Shown here: positions 10,556 through 21,045 of the stretch, in pieces
How the letters are laid out: every line of letters begins with the position of its first letter
Numbering within the stretch: the first letter of the stretch is position 1
From: Prorocentrum cordatum
Lineage: Eukaryota > Sar > Dinophyceae > Prorocentrales > Prorocentraceae
NCBI GenBank assembly: GCA_963575745.1
Contig: CAUYUJ010000880.1
Span: 87,501-127,500 of the forward strand
Direction: 5' to 3'
DNA length: 40,000 bases
The notes under the pieces: generated by a model
What the model saw: only the letters and a program-made list of their open reading frames with translations
Databases searched by the model: none
What the model was told of the DNA's origin: nothing
Translations under genes and position numbers: made by a program

Positions 10556-10751
10556 GGATGAGGAGGAGGAGGGCGGGGGATGAGAATGAGGATGAAGAAG
10601 AGGATTGTAGTGTATTGCTAATGCCCCTCAGGGTAGACGAGGAAGACGATGACGACGAAGAAGATGATGATGTCGATGATGACAATGGAGATGTTGATAC
10701 TGATGCTGCGGCTGATTATTATGATGCTGATGCTGGTGATGGTGATGCTGG

Positions 10752-10789
<38 letters not shown>

Positions 10790-10933
10790 CAGTTGCTGTA
10801 GTTGTAGTAGTTGTAGTTGTAGTCGTTGTTGTTGCTGCTGCTGTTGTTGTTTTTGTTGTTGTTGTTGGTGTTACGGTGCTGTTGTTGTTGTCGTCGTTGT
10901 TGTTGCTGCTGCTGTTGTTGTGGTTGCTTTTTT

Positions 10934-10968
<35 letters not shown>

Positions 10969-11130
10969 GGTGTTACGGTTCTGTGGTTGTTGTCGTCGTC
11001 GTCGTTGTTGCTGCTGCTGTTGTTGTTGTGGTTGTTGTTGTTGTTGTTGTGGTTGTTGCTTTTTTTGTTATTGTTGTGGTTGTTGTTGCTGCTGCTGTTG
11101 CTGTTGTTGGATTCGCATTCTTGGACAATG
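10556..11130. repeat. Trinucleotide mosaic: (GAG/GAT)n then (GTT/GCT)n
   Basis: GAG/GAT triplets at 10556-10790 switch to GTT/GCT/GTC triplets at 10790-11120. Period-3 structure keeps all six frames open as homopolymer-like stretches (poly-D, poly-V, poly-C, poly-N). No gene is supported. Confidence 0.95.
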
Positions 11131-11552
11131 ATTCGTTTTGATCCCCGCCACCGGTGCACAACGTGATTTTCAATTGAAGTGCTCCCCTGCGCTTCGGCAA
11201 CCCTCCTGCTCGACCTGGCCGCATCTGCCCGCCTTCCCTACCCGCCCACTAGGTTCTGCCAGCCTGGTCTGCCCGTCTGGTTCTGCCACGTGCTTCTGCT
11301 CCTATCCCTCCTCCTGCTGATACCTCTCGTGCTCCATCCTTCTCCTTCCCCCTTCCATCCGTCCTCTCTTCTGCTGTTTTAGGGGCTGCACTACATGCAC
11401 GTGGCATGTAAGGAAGATGTACCCCCAATGGGGGCATGAGCGAAGACGAAGAGAGCAGGTACCGAGGATTTGGGATATACATGTGAGTGGCACGCGAGCA
11501 GATAGGAGCGAGCAGTCTTAAAATGATTGTTGTTGTTGATTGTTAGAAATGG
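11131..11552. other. No gene recognised
   Basis: Pyrimidine-rich CCTG/CTCC sequence up to about 11385, then ordinary DNA with a small stem (ACCCCCAATGGGGGCAT, 11421-11438). No coding signature. Confidence 0.5.
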
Positions 11553-11745
11553 TTGACGATGGTCGATGAAGGTGATGATGTTGATGTTGATGATGGTGGC
11601 GATGATGGTGGTGATGGTGATGGTGATGGTGATGGCGGTGGCGATGGCGATGAGGATGAGGATGAGGATGATGGTGAGGAGGAGGAGGAGGAGGAGGAGG
11701 AGGAGGAGGATATGGCGAAGGAGGAGGAGGAGGAGGGAGGGGGTA
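11553..11745. repeat. (GAT/GGT)n and (GAG)n microsatellite
   Basis: GATGATGGTGGCGATG-type triplets at 11553-11675 pass into GAG triplets at 11676-11745. Confidence 0.95.
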
Positions 11746-12577
11746 GGGAGTCCAGCCCCACGTCCCAGAAAGCAAAGTGACACGCCGTCAACTTGCAAGA
11801 CATACCCTGCCGCAGGGGTCGCCGCCGCGACACACCAAGCTACACATCTCCATTGCAGCTTCGCCGACTCCACGGATTTGGTTGAGCTGAGGTGCCTCGA
11901 ACGCGCACACGCCAGGCTTCCGCAGTGTCGGTTTGCATTGCCTCTTTTTTTTGCGACATTCGAACCACTCAGGAGCCATGGGACGATTGGAGCAGGCGTT
12001 CTGGTTGATCGTCTTGATCACCGTAGCTGGGAACTTAATGTAATGCATTCAAGTTTGATGAAAACAATTTCGGCGCCATGGCGATCGCTTTGGTGCTGTA
12101 TTGCGAGCCAATTTTCCATACTGTTGCAAAGACCCTTCCAGGGCACGTACTAGAATAGTATGTCCGATCTTACGCAATAAGGTGGCTTATTCTCTTCTTG
12201 TTCTTTTGCAGTTTCACCCAGGATGTAGTGATCGTTTTGCCAGATCGTTTTGCCAGTCATGCTGGCAGTTCAGGCTCTCCTCGCAGTCGTCTTGTAGGCG
12301 ACGGAGAACGATAAGGTCACGCCCGAGGACACGAGCAAGCACGCTGTTGTGAAAACCGCCATTTGCTGCGCCACGCTTTGCAATTACCTCGTAGTTGGCT
12401 TTATCCATTTGTCCTTCCTCCCCTGTAAAGACGATGGTCTGTTCAGACAGAAACCGTTCGAGGTGGTATTGACGTGCTGGCTGCTGCTCAACGGTGTTGG
12501 CACGCAATCTCGGTACCAGAAGTTTGGGTAGACTTTGAAATGAATCAGGGACACTTCCGAGGACGCCGAGGAGGCTG
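11746..12577. other. Intergenic or intronic; possible splice acceptor and minus-strand open frame
   Basis: A good acceptor-like site, CTCTTCTTGTTCTTTTGCAG, ends at 12212 on the + strand, but the frame after it is unclear. A minus-strand open frame at 12214-12621 contains natural-looking words (KANYEVIAKRGAANGGFHNS, VLGRDLIVLRRLQDDC) but no recognised domain. GATCGTTTTGCCA is directly duplicated at 12230-12255. Neither strand can be chosen with confidence. Confidence 0.3.
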
Positions 12578-12925
12578 ATGAGGCTATACAGCATGCCCTT
12601 ACCTAGAGAAATGCAGCTCACGCGCCTGCGTCAGCCAGCTTTCTTCGTCTACATCTCAGTCTTTGCTTGGATGTACTGGTTCAGCGACGATGTCGAGATC
12701 GATCTCGACAAGGGCAACACGATGTTCACGATGGTGATGTCTAGCAGCATATTTTGCTGCGGTCCCTTATCGGTGTACACCAACTTCAAGGAGCATGCGA
12801 AGTCACCAGAAGGTGGGCAGCCATCAGGTGGTCAAGCATCCGATGTAGTGGGGAAGCCAGTCCATGCAAGCGACCAAGCTAAGACGCCACGAGCACATGG
12901 GCAGTCAGAAGGTGGGCTATCCTGA
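12578..12925 (+). CDS. Candidate small two-span membrane protein or last exon
   Basis: A 115-codon frame starts at ATG 12578 (alternative in-frame ATGs at 12593 and 12611) and ends in TGA at 12923-12925. Residues ~19-35 (QPAFFVYISVFAWMYWF) and ~48-67 (TMFTMVMSSSIFCCGPLSVY) look like membrane spans. They are joined by an acidic loop (SDDVEIDLDKGN) and followed by a polar Gly/Ser/Lys tail. The amphipathic pattern and loop look protein-like, and the reverse strand of the first half is much less convincing. It may be the final exon of a longer gene, since the frame stays open somewhat upstream. No family recognised. Confidence 0.4.
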   Translation: MRLYSMPLPREMQLTRLRQPAFFVYISVFAWMYWFSDDVEIDLDKGNTMFTMVMSSSIFCCGPLSVYTNFKEHAKSPEGGQPSGGQASDVVGKPVHASDQAKTPRAHGQSEGGLS

Positions 12926-13604
12926 AACAGCACGGTGATCTGCCTGCGCCGCTTGAACCTTGTGTAAGTAATACGTCTTCTTCTGCACAGGCGCGTGCTT
13001 ATAAGTTAGCCGCCTTGCACTATTACTACCCCCCCCTGCTTTTCGCATGCAGGGCCTTGAATATCTGCAACAGACTGCCGGTCTAGGGATGGTGATCGGT
13101 GATCGTGCTTATAATGAGAATCGAGGGGTCACTCGGACCTCTGCGCTACCCCGCTCCTTGCCCCCCCCCCCGGGAGGTGGCTGGTCTAGTATACTCTTGA
13201 ACGTGCTTGCACTGTGACCTGCGACGTACTTCTCGCCTTCGCTGGACACCCTGGCCCTCAAGATCCCGCGGAACTCAAGGGGTCCCCCCATGGCACCAGA
13301 TTGCAGGAAACTTCTTATTTCATTCCGATCTCGGTCACAGGGGATTGCCTTCCTCCACTGAGCCCGCGGAGGGCCCCGCAGATCGGCGCCGCCTCCTGCA
13401 GAAGTCGGCCGGGCGCAGCTCGGGAAAGAGGTGCGCCTGGACCCCAGGAGGGGTCTGGGGACCGAGTTCGAGCTGCCTGCGCCTCAGGTTGCGCTGCCCC
13501 GACAGAGCAGCCGCAGCTCAGGGAGCGGCGGCCCTCCATCGCCCCTCCCGCAGGAACCCGTCGGCCTCGACGCCCCTCTCGTCGCCACGAGGGGTTCCCC
13601 CCAG
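12926..13604. other. No gene recognised
   Basis: An acceptor-like site CTGCTTTTCGCATGCAG ends at 13052 and a C run lies at 13162-13171. Open frames from 13200 onward on both strands are GC-driven Pro/Arg/Gly-rich sequence. Confidence 0.4.
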
Positions 13605-13608
13605 GAGA

Positions 13609-13653
13609 GGGGGGGGGGGGGGCGTGCAGGGATGCAGGCCCCCCCCCCCCCCC
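13609..13653. repeat. G14 - 16 bp - C15 hairpin
   Basis: A run of 14 G (13609-13622) and a run of 15 C (13639-13653) are separated by 16 bp. They can pair into a G:C stem, and the G run alone can stack. Confidence 0.9.
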
Positions 13654-14563
13654 GCACCTGCGGCTTGGTGGGCGAGGGACGGTTGGCGGCTCGCACGGGA
13701 GCTCCACACAGCGAGGGATGGGGGCGGGGAGGGGAGGGCGGAACGGGAGGGAAGGGGCGGAGACGTGCGACAGGAGAGAAGGCACGGGGGCCGGAGAGGA
13801 GGGGGTAAGTCCACGGGCGGGAGCCCAGGCTTCAAGAGTCTGTCGGCGTCCTGGGAACGTGCCGACGGCGCTAGCTGCTTGCAAGCGCTCCAGGTACAGT
13901 CGCCACTGGGCACGAGGATGGGTCGACGCCCGTGAAGAACAGCCAGGCGTCACTATCTGCCCTTCCCTGCCGCCCCTCCCTCTTCTCCCTCCCCGCCCTC
14001 CACTCCGCCACTCGCCTCGTGCTTTCTCGTCGTTCTCTCTCTCTCTCTCTCGAGCCCGGGCCCGAGTCCCTCGAGGAGCGAGCGCGGCCCCAGGCGCAGA
14101 CCTCCCAGCGGTCTCCTGAGTCCGCATGGGCAGGCCGGAGGCGCCCCACCCCCAGGGCGGCACCGATCTGCGCCGCTCCGCCGCGGAGGTGCAGTCAGGC
14201 GCGCTGCGCTGTAGACGCAGCAAGGAATGCGCACGCATGTCAACTGTTACCCCGAAGGGTGCACCACATCTGGCGGTGTGCGTGCACCACCGCCCCCCCC
14301 TCTCGCGCCGCCGTGTCCTGCGCCGCTTGTCTTGCTTCGTTCGGGGCGGTGGCCATCGCGCGGCCCACTGCGTCGACGGCCCGACTTCCCCGATCCCGGA
14401 GGGCGGACCACGTCCTGCGCTCCGGTTTTCAGCTCGTCCATCTCGGGAGGCACCTCCTGCGAGCTCCCGCTCTTGACGACCAGGATCTTCCCGATCCACC
14501 CGCGCGCGATCCCCCCGATTGTCCAGCTGATCTCCATGAAGACCCCCAGTGCACGAGCTGCAG
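13654..14563. other. GC-rich sequence without a firm gene
   Basis: A (CT)n run sits near 14034-14052. On the minus strand, 14567-14400 reads natural-looking residues (MEISWTIGGIARGWIGKILV, VKSGSSQEVPPEMDELKTG) with mostly G/C third positions, but no domain or splice context fixes it. It overlaps the upstream edge of the + strand membrane segment at 14564. Confidence 0.25.
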
Positions 14564-14757
14564 GCACCCCGTGTCGATCTTCGTGACGTTCACAGTGCTA
14601 TGCGTGCCCTTCGTGCTGAACTCCTACGCTCCCCCCGCGCTGGCCAGGGTGACCCTCATCTTCCTCGTGGCGTTGCCCATGCAGACCTTGAGGGTCAGCG
14701 TGGTGACCTACGTGGCGCTCTACATGACCTTCGTGATGTTTTCCATGCCGAAGCCCC
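14564..14757 (+). CDS. Candidate exon encoding a multi-span membrane segment
   Basis: After an acceptor-like GAGCTGCAG|G the frame reads HPVSIFVTFTVLCVPFVLNS, then APPALARVTLIFLVALPMQT, then VVTYVALYMTFVMFSMP. That is three closely spaced hydrophobic segments with short linkers. Nearly every codon ends in G or C. The codon-aligned antisense frame is histidine-rich, the usual shadow of a Val/Met/Leu-rich sense strand, so + is preferred. An R-x-P entry into the first span and ARVTL at the second recall M1/M2 of pentameric ligand-gated channels, but the M2-M3 loop is too short for a firm call. The downstream limit is uncertain because no good GT donor is seen. Confidence 0.35.
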
Positions 14758-15185
14758 ACCATCCGCCGTCCAGCGCAACCACCGGGCCGAGCCTGCAGCC
14801 AGCCCCCGTGTGCCAAAGCATCACGGCTCCACCGACGGCCGTCCGCCAGGCCAAAATTGCGTCCAGCCCCCATGTTGTAGCTCGCAGTGGCCCTCTTCCC
14901 GAGAGTCCGCCGACTGCCACACACGGCTCGATCCGCTGGGAGCCTGTCGGCGTCGATCGCCGCCTCGACTTGCCCCCGCCCCAGGGCCCGCCCCCCCCCC
15001 TCGCGGCCCGCTGCTCTCCTTGGGCGACGTCCGAGCTTCTGGCGCCCGCGCCGCGCCTGCCGCGGCCCCTCGGCCTCCTTCCCTGGCGGCCCGCCGCGCT
15101 TCCCCGGCCCTGGGGCCGCCCCCCTTGTCCGCTGGTCTCGCCCTGGTCCCCGTCTGGCTCGGGCCCCCGGGCCACATCTGCTGGT

Positions 15186-15556
15186 CCGTCCCCGTCTGGC
15201 TCCTCCTCCTCGCTCCTCGCTCCTCCCTCCTCCTCCTCCTCCTCCTCCTCGCTCCTCCTCCTCCTCCTCCTCCCTCCTCCTCCTCCTCCTCCTCCTCCTC
15301 CTCCTCCTCCTCCTCCTCCTCCTCCTCCTCCTCTCCTCCTCCTCCTCCCTCCTCCTCCTCCTCCTCCTCCTCCTCCTCTCCTCCTCCTCCTCCTCGCTCC
15401 TCCTCCTCCTCCTCTCCTCCTCCTCCTCCTCCTCCTCCTCCTCCTCCTCCTCCTCCTCCTCCTCCTCCTCGCTCCTCCCTCTCCTCCTCCCTCCTCCTCC
15501 TCCTCCTCCTCCTCCTCCTCCTCCTCCTCCTCCTCCTCGCTCCTCCTCCTCCTGGG
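15186..15556. repeat. ~370-bp homopyrimidine (CTC)n tract
   Basis: Almost uninterrupted TCC/CTC triplets, broken only by occasional GCTCCTCC words and frame slips (CTCCTCCCTCC). The + strand is essentially all C and T. The long poly-Leu, poly-Ser and poly-Pro frames through it are artefacts. Confidence 0.97.
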
Positions 15557-15840
15557 CTCCGCTCTGGCTCTGGTCCCCGGGCCCTCTCTGCCCGCCTTGC
15601 GGGCGTGGCTGCCTCGGCCCGCTCCGCCCCGCCCCGCCCCGCCGGCCCCGCCCTGCCGGGCTCCCCGGCGCGCCGGCGCTTCATCTGGCTCCGCCCGCCG
15701 GCCTCTGGCTCCCTGCCGAGGCCCCCTCTTGCCCGCCTAGCTCTGGCGTGGCGCTGCGGCTCCGCCGCCGCGGGCCGCTCCTCTTCGCCAGCCGTTCTGG
15801 CGCGGCGGCCTCCTCGGATGCTGCTCCGCCCCGCCTCCGC
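15557..15840. other. GC-rich spacer between satellites
   Basis: CCCCG- and GGCTCC-rich DNA without a recognisable coding signature. Confidence 0.5.
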
Positions 15841-15925
15841 CGCCCCCGCTCGCTGCCCCGCTCGCTGCCCCGCTCGCTGCCCCGCTCGCTGCCCCGCTCG
15901 CTGCCCCGCTCGCTGCCCCGCCGCC
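15841..15925. repeat. 12-bp minisatellite GCTGCCCCGCTC
   Basis: Six to seven exact tandem copies. The unit is a multiple of three, so it translates as a repeated four-residue word in one frame. Exact conservation between copies indicates recent expansion. Confidence 0.95.
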
Positions 15926-17213
15926 CTTGCCCGCCCCGTTGCCGCCCGGCCACTTCCCCGTGAGGGACCGGCCGTCTTCGCTTGTTTGTCTTCCCGACGA
16001 CACTGCGCGCGCGCGGTTCCAACTGCGCGGACGCCCGACGCGCCGGCGGGCCGCCGCGCCGCTACGACCGAAGAAGTGTGTGTGTGTGGTCTTCCGCCAG
16101 CGCAGTCACTCTGCCTAGCCGCCGACGTAAAAAGTGCGCGTGTGTGCGGCTGCCGTGCCGTGCTCGACTCAGCTCAGCCCACTTGGGGCCCCAATGCGGC
16201 GGGTTCGCCTCTTCCACCGGGCTCCAAGCAGCCCATGCACGCTGCTCGCGGCTCTCCGCTGTCGCTCTCACCTGCAACGCCTGATGGTAACCATCTCGCT
16301 TATATGTAGCCCGTGCAAGACTTCACGGCGGCGCCGACATCTCGCCAGAGGAGCAACAAATGTAGCCTCTCGTGTTGCCTCGCGGGTGCCCCTCTCGCTC
16401 TCTGGGCCACGCCATCGGATCGGTCGGGCTCAGGCAGGCCTGTGTCGGGTCGGACTCAGGGGGGAGGGATGGGGAAACGGGGGGTTAAATACGAAGTCTG
16501 CTGTGCGCAGCTTGTTTTGGCACCGCCGTCGGGCGCTTTCTTGGACACACTGGCGCCTCCAGTGCCGGGAAGCGCTTGGAGAACCAGCTATATGAACTGG
16601 TTCGGTACCCTCCTTACCTAATCCTCATATCGTCCGACCAGATTGTGCTATGTGCGCGTCGTTTCCGCAGGGGCGACGACCACACTGAATCATCTTGTAG
16701 CGTAAGGACCGTGTCGGGCGCTTGTTGGCCAGACCACAGCGTGCCCATATGCTTTGATATGTGTGGACTCTGACTTTGGGTCGGACGTATGCTTCCAACA
16801 GAAGCACATCGTGCTAGGAAGTCCTTCTACGTCGCAGCAGATGTTCGCTGAGGCCGTTCGGACCGCTTCTTGTTCCAAGGAACGCAAAGAGGATGCGTAC
16901 GGAGGAGGAGCAACCAGGGGGGGATGGGGAGCCACCGAAGCCGCCCCTCTTCCACCTTTGCCTCCACTCGCGTTCCCCCGCCATTCCTTCTACAGGCTCG
17001 GAAACGTTTTCTCCCAACGCCGCCGCACGCGCCCATGCCGACCCACAGCGTGTTGGGAATGTCCACGCCCATACCGCACGTCGTTTTGTAGCGCAGTCGT
17101 GCAATGCGAACCACACTGCTGGGTTTTCATTGTTCACGGTGCCATTACTTGCCCAGGCGAATTGTGATGCTTTCCCTTGTGCAGTCTGCCATTTCGAATC
17201 GCCGCCACAAGTT
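15926..17213. other. No gene firmly recognised
   Basis: A TGTGTGTGTGG run lies at 16078-16088. The + strand around 16756-16870 reads CVDSDFGSDVCFQQKHIVLG, then SPSTSQQMFAEAVRTAS, which is protein-like but has no recognised family, no start and no clear splice sites. The remainder is arginine/proline-rich open frame of no value. Confidence 0.35.
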
Positions 17214-17341
17214 GTGAGAACGTCTCAAACGGAACCGGGCCCACACCAGGCCAAAGCAGGGCCAAGCCAGGCAATTGGTGAGGACGTCTCAGGCAGAGCT
17301 GGGGCCAGACCAGGCCAAGCCAGGGGCCAAACCAGGCAGAT
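17214..17341. repeat. Two tandem 64-bp units
   Basis: Units at 17214-17277 and 17278-17341 share GTGAG, ACGTCTCA, ACCAGGCCAA and GGGCCAA, CCAGGCA in order. Identity is roughly 80% by eye. Smaller GGCCAAGCCAGGC words repeat within each unit. Confidence 0.8.
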
Positions 17342-18426
17342 GCCGTGGCTGTTTCAGGCGGGGCGCGCGCGGCCAAACCATGCCAAGCCAGCCGTCCCGT
17401 GCAGCACCGCCCAGACCAGGCTCCGTCCACTCTCCCGGGAAGAGTTCCAATGCAAGAAGCGGGTCACCGCGGGGGGCCCCCGCTGGCGGAGGCCCGCTTC
17501 GATGTTCATGGGGGGTGGGCGTTTGCACCAAAAACGTCCGCGGAGGCGGACGGGGGGTCCGCGCAGAAGCCTTTCTTTGTGCTCCGGGTGATGTTGGGTT
17601 TTCGGTGCGGCGTTCGGAAACATACTTCCGAGCCTGTGGCGTCCTGTCCTCGCCTGGCCACCTCCGCGGCGCCCTTCCAAGGAGATCTTGATGAAGGCGC
17701 TCCGAGTTCCGACGCCAGCGCTCTTCCGCCAGAGAGGGAGGGGAATTTCGAGCAGCCGAGGATGGTGATGAGGGGGTGAGACAGGAAAGGGTAGGAGGTG
17801 AGCAGGCGAGGGAACTCCAGGCAAGCCCACGAAGAATATGCATCGCTCCATAGCGCTTTGGATCGGCCGCGGAGCCCGAATCCTATTCCAGACCCGACGG
17901 CTGCCAACGCTCAAGAGTTATCACTGCCCGTTGTTGTCCTCTCCTTGTCGTCGTATCATTGGCCTCCTTGCGGTATTCAAGTGGTCATCTGACTTGCTCG
18001 GACCGTTCGATCCCGTCTTACCTCGAGCCATCATTCGGGGTCCCTCCTCCGGCTTGTGCGGGCCAGTACTGAGTTGTGAGAGGACCTGTGCAGTGATGGA
18101 TGACGTGGATGATGGGTATGAGTGGCGGTCTTCGAATAGGAAATTGGAGCAGAGTGGGAAGGGCGGGAGGAGAAGTGTGCGGGGGCCAAGTTCGACAGGT
18201 CGAACGAGTCGGCGGGCCCCGTCCATTCCCACCCACCCTCCCATAACACAATGATCAATGGTGGTACCACTCGATATCGGGACTGGGGCGCATTCCCACC
18301 CAGCGAATGGAAGGCGCTCGCGCGCGGTCCCGCTTCCGACAACGTGGCGAGGGCGGAAGCGGAAGCGGAAGCGGAACTTCAGGAACAATCTTTGCGCAGC
18401 GTTGTGGCGAAAACGCCATTTTAGCC
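17342..18426. other. No gene recognised
   Basis: Moderately GC-rich DNA with overlapping open frames on both strands, none with motifs. (GGAAGC)n occurs at 18353-18376. Confidence 0.45.
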
Positions 18427-18527
18427 CTGTCTCGGGCACCATTTAGCCTTTTCTCGGGCACCATTTTTGTCTCTGTTCTCGGGCACCATTCAGCCTTTTC
18501 TTGGGCACCAGTTCGCCTTTTCTCGGA
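18427..18527. repeat. ~22-28-bp tandem repeat TCTCGGGCACCATTTAGCCTT
   Basis: Four imperfect copies of TTTTCTCGGGCACCATT(T/C)AGCC, the last with CAGTTCGCC. Unit length varies between copies. Confidence 0.85.
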
Positions 18528-19904
18528 GCGCGGCGATGACGAAGCAGGCGCCGCGCCGAAACAGCACTACCGCCTTCACGCGAAAGCTGCGCGGCTCTTC
18601 AGCGAGGACAGCATTTCGCCCACTCTCGCGCGGTCCCCCTGCCGCTGCCTGTGTCGTGCTTCGGCTAGCGAACCATGCGACTCGGGAATGCCACTTCTAG
18701 GCGACATGCGCACGGAGCCCAGGCAAGGGCGACAGGTCGCTTGCTAGTGCGCGGCCCCGTCCCCAACGATTCGACGGGGGAGAAGCATGCGCCGCGCCGA
18801 GGCGGGGGCGCCACTCCCAGGCGAAATCTGCGCGGCACCGAGGCGAAAACTAATTTGTTGCCTGCCCGCGCAACGACGACTTGGAGAGCGACGAGTGTGC
18901 CGCGCCCAGGCGACCAGCGAGCGCGGCGCCGCGGCACGAGCTCCATGTTGCCCATTCGCGAGGATGTGCGCCTGGTCCCATTTCCGCCACGCTTTTTTGC
19001 AGTGTCGACGCCCGCACCTCCATGTCTAGAGGGAACGCGTCGACTTGTACGTCTAGTAGCCCTCGGCTCATCCCGCCACGGCGCCATGGTTGCAGGTCAG
19101 AGAGATCTGATGGGGATTTTTTGGGAGGCCTCTTCGGGATCCTCTTGGAGGCGGTTTTGGGGTGTCTCGGGGGCCTCTCAGGGGCTCCTTGGAGGGCTCT
19201 TGGCGTCCCTGGTGGCGATCGCCGACTGCAGCACGTGGGCGAGGGAAGAAAGCAGGGTCGATCGCGCGCACGCTCGCGCGCAAGCTCCTCACGTGAGGCC
19301 GCGCGTGAGCGCGCTCTTCTCCGCGCGGTGCACCACGCTGGCGGCCCCCTGCAGGACGCCGCGCAGTGCCGCTGCGCTTCCTCGCGCGAGGCCCGCGCAG
19401 CTTCGCCGCCCGCGTGCGGCCTCGCCCTGCCGAGCCCGCGGGGGTTGGCGCGGGGAGCTGCGCCGCCCCGCGTCGTCGACGCGCGCTCTTGCTCTGCCCT
19501 CCCGCAGGAAGGGGGAGAAGTCCACCTGGATACTCGCCCGCCCGGATGGGCGGGCAGACGTCCATATCCATATCCACCGCTCCCCGGGCCCCTGGTGGAC
19601 GACCCCACGGCAGTGGATACGGACATCTTTTGGCGGCGCAGGAGGGACGGCGGCCAGTCAGGGCTGCTCGCGGTCCGATTCGATCCACTCCGACCCCAGA
19701 GCTTTGACTCCGCTTGCGACCCGATCCGGCACGAACCGTCTGCCTCTCCCGAGCATTTTCTTGGGGTGGAGGGCAGAGGGTGAAATCTGAAATGCCGCTT
19801 CCACTGATTTTCGAGGCTCGAATCTGCAAAAGGTGAATCACAAGACGGATTGAGTTTCGAGGTGCAGAAGCCCATACGGATTTCACCCTGAGCCCTCCGC
19901 CCTA
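18528..19904. other. No gene recognised; short TTGGGGCC-type patch
   Basis: From 18528 to 19090 the DNA carries repeated short GGCGA-type words without a clear unit. 19110-19215 is a short array of the GGCCTCTTGGGG-type minisatellite. 19250-19560 is strongly GCGC-rich. Long open frames here on both strands are composition-driven. Confidence 0.4.
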
Positions 19905-19950
19905 AGATTAAGTCGGGCCTGCCCCTCCACAGGAGGACGACTTACCCCTA
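19905..19950. mobile_element. Solo terminal repeat resembling the foldback element at 25531
   Basis: TTAAGTCGGGCCTGCCCCTC, followed by CACAGGAGGACGAC, aligns with the left arm of the 25531-25710 element (TTAAGTCGGGCGTGTCCCCC, then TACAGGGGGATTTTCGAC). No matching right arm was found nearby, so it is a decayed or solo end. It shows the family is dispersed. Confidence 0.5.
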
Positions 19951-20854
19951 AGAGCATGCTGAGCCCTCTGGCCTGCAGGTGCCGAGCCCGCTCCGCGATC
20001 CCTGGCCAGCCGACCCCCGGTCGGGCTGGGCGCCGCTGCGGGCGCGATCCCGTCCGCTGGCGATCCGTTCCGGTTCTGCGGCTCGGTCCAGCGGAGGCCT
20101 CGGCTAATTAGACGTGCGAGCGACCTGTCGCCGGAGTGACCTCTGGTGCGGGCCCAAATGGGTCCCCCAATCGCCGAACGCGCTGCGACGTAGGCGGATT
20201 GCGCGCTTGGGTCTGGCTCCCCCGCGCCCCCCGAATGCCGCGCACCAAGGGTCACTCTCACCCAGGGTCACTCTTGCGTATAGCCGAAGGCCTGCCAGTC
20301 TGGCGTACGATCTGTTCCACGTGTTCGGGCCTCCTCAGGCCTCCAGAGGCCCTCTGGGGGGCCCTCCGAGGCTTCCAGGGTGGTGCACATCGCGCTGGCC
20401 TCTTGGAAGTGTTGGCTCCGTGCACCTCCGCTGGTCGCAGGCCTCAGGTCTTGTGTTTGTGAGCGATGTATCCAGAACGGTTATCGCATAGGATGTAGAA
20501 AGCAAGCGGCATGAAAGAAAAGATACGCCCTGCGAGCCACGGCCTTTTTTCAACACGGGCCTGTCCGAACAGCTTCGAGAGCCAGGACCCTCACATATCA
20601 GTCTGGCTCGAAAAATGCCGCAAACAGCCGAGGGTCTAGGGCTGCGCCGTGATTTCTAGCATGATCTTGCTTCGCGTCGTCACGTCGGCGGGGCTCAGGG
20701 CAGCCAGAGCCTCGCCGCCTCCTCCGGAGCCTCGCGCCATCTCGGCTGACCCCAGGCCGTGGGAAGGGAGGGCACGGCAGGGGCGATGCACCGCGCAGGT
20801 CCGGCCTGCCTGCCCTGCCGGGGGCAGAGGTGGGAGGGCGCCGACCTCATGCCT
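19951..20854. other. No gene recognised
   Basis: GC-rich DNA. The words GGTCACTCTCACCCAGGGTC and CAGGCCTCCAGAGGCCCTCT near 20250-20360 are minor local repeats. No coding signature. Confidence 0.45.
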
Positions 20855-21045
20855 GTGGAAGCCGATTAGTGGAAGGGAGGCGTGCTGCCGAATAACTTCC
20901 AGATGTCTAGAAAATGCCTGACACACTTTTGAATATGTAAAAACATGTTTGGAACATGTTTATAGCATGTTTCACACATCTCAAACCCATTTTTTATTCA
21001 ATGATAGGACTGTTAGAGTGTCCACTGTCATGGCATCCACAACCT
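20855..21045. repeat. Dispersed ~180-bp repeat, copy 1
   Basis: Homologous to 23850-24025 on the same strand. Shared words include GTGCTGCCGAATAACTTCC, CAGATGTCT, multiple AACATGTTT/GCATGTTT words, GATAGGACTGTTAGAGTGTC and GTCATGGCATCC. The core is a mini-array of the near-palindrome AACATGTTT. Confidence 0.75.

Noticed and set aside
13315-14499. Minus-strand 394-codon frame
   Set aside because: It is Arg/Pro/Gly/Ala-rich throughout with no motif, overlaps equally long plus-strand frames, and is explained by GC composition.
14720-15175. Minus-strand stretch with GGAVMLWHTGAGCRLG considered as a SYLF/Ysc84-type domain
   Set aside because: Only a GAG and GGW resemblance; the expected following segments are missing and a TAG interrupts at 14725. 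The opposite strand has the stronger membrane-segment signal.
15841-15925. Regular short repeats considered as a CRISPR-like array
   Set aside because: The units are contiguous 12-mers with no spacers, and the window is eukaryotic in character.
13932-16309. Plus-strand frames of ~590-600 codons
   Set aside because: Most of their length is the (CTC)n tract and other GC-rich low-complexity DNA. Only the hydrophobic part at 14564-14757 looks protein-like and is reported separately.
16754-17167. Plus-strand frame beginning near 16756 as a gene
   Set aside because: Only the first ~38 residues look natural. There is no ATG, no donor and no recognised family, so it is mentioned but not called.
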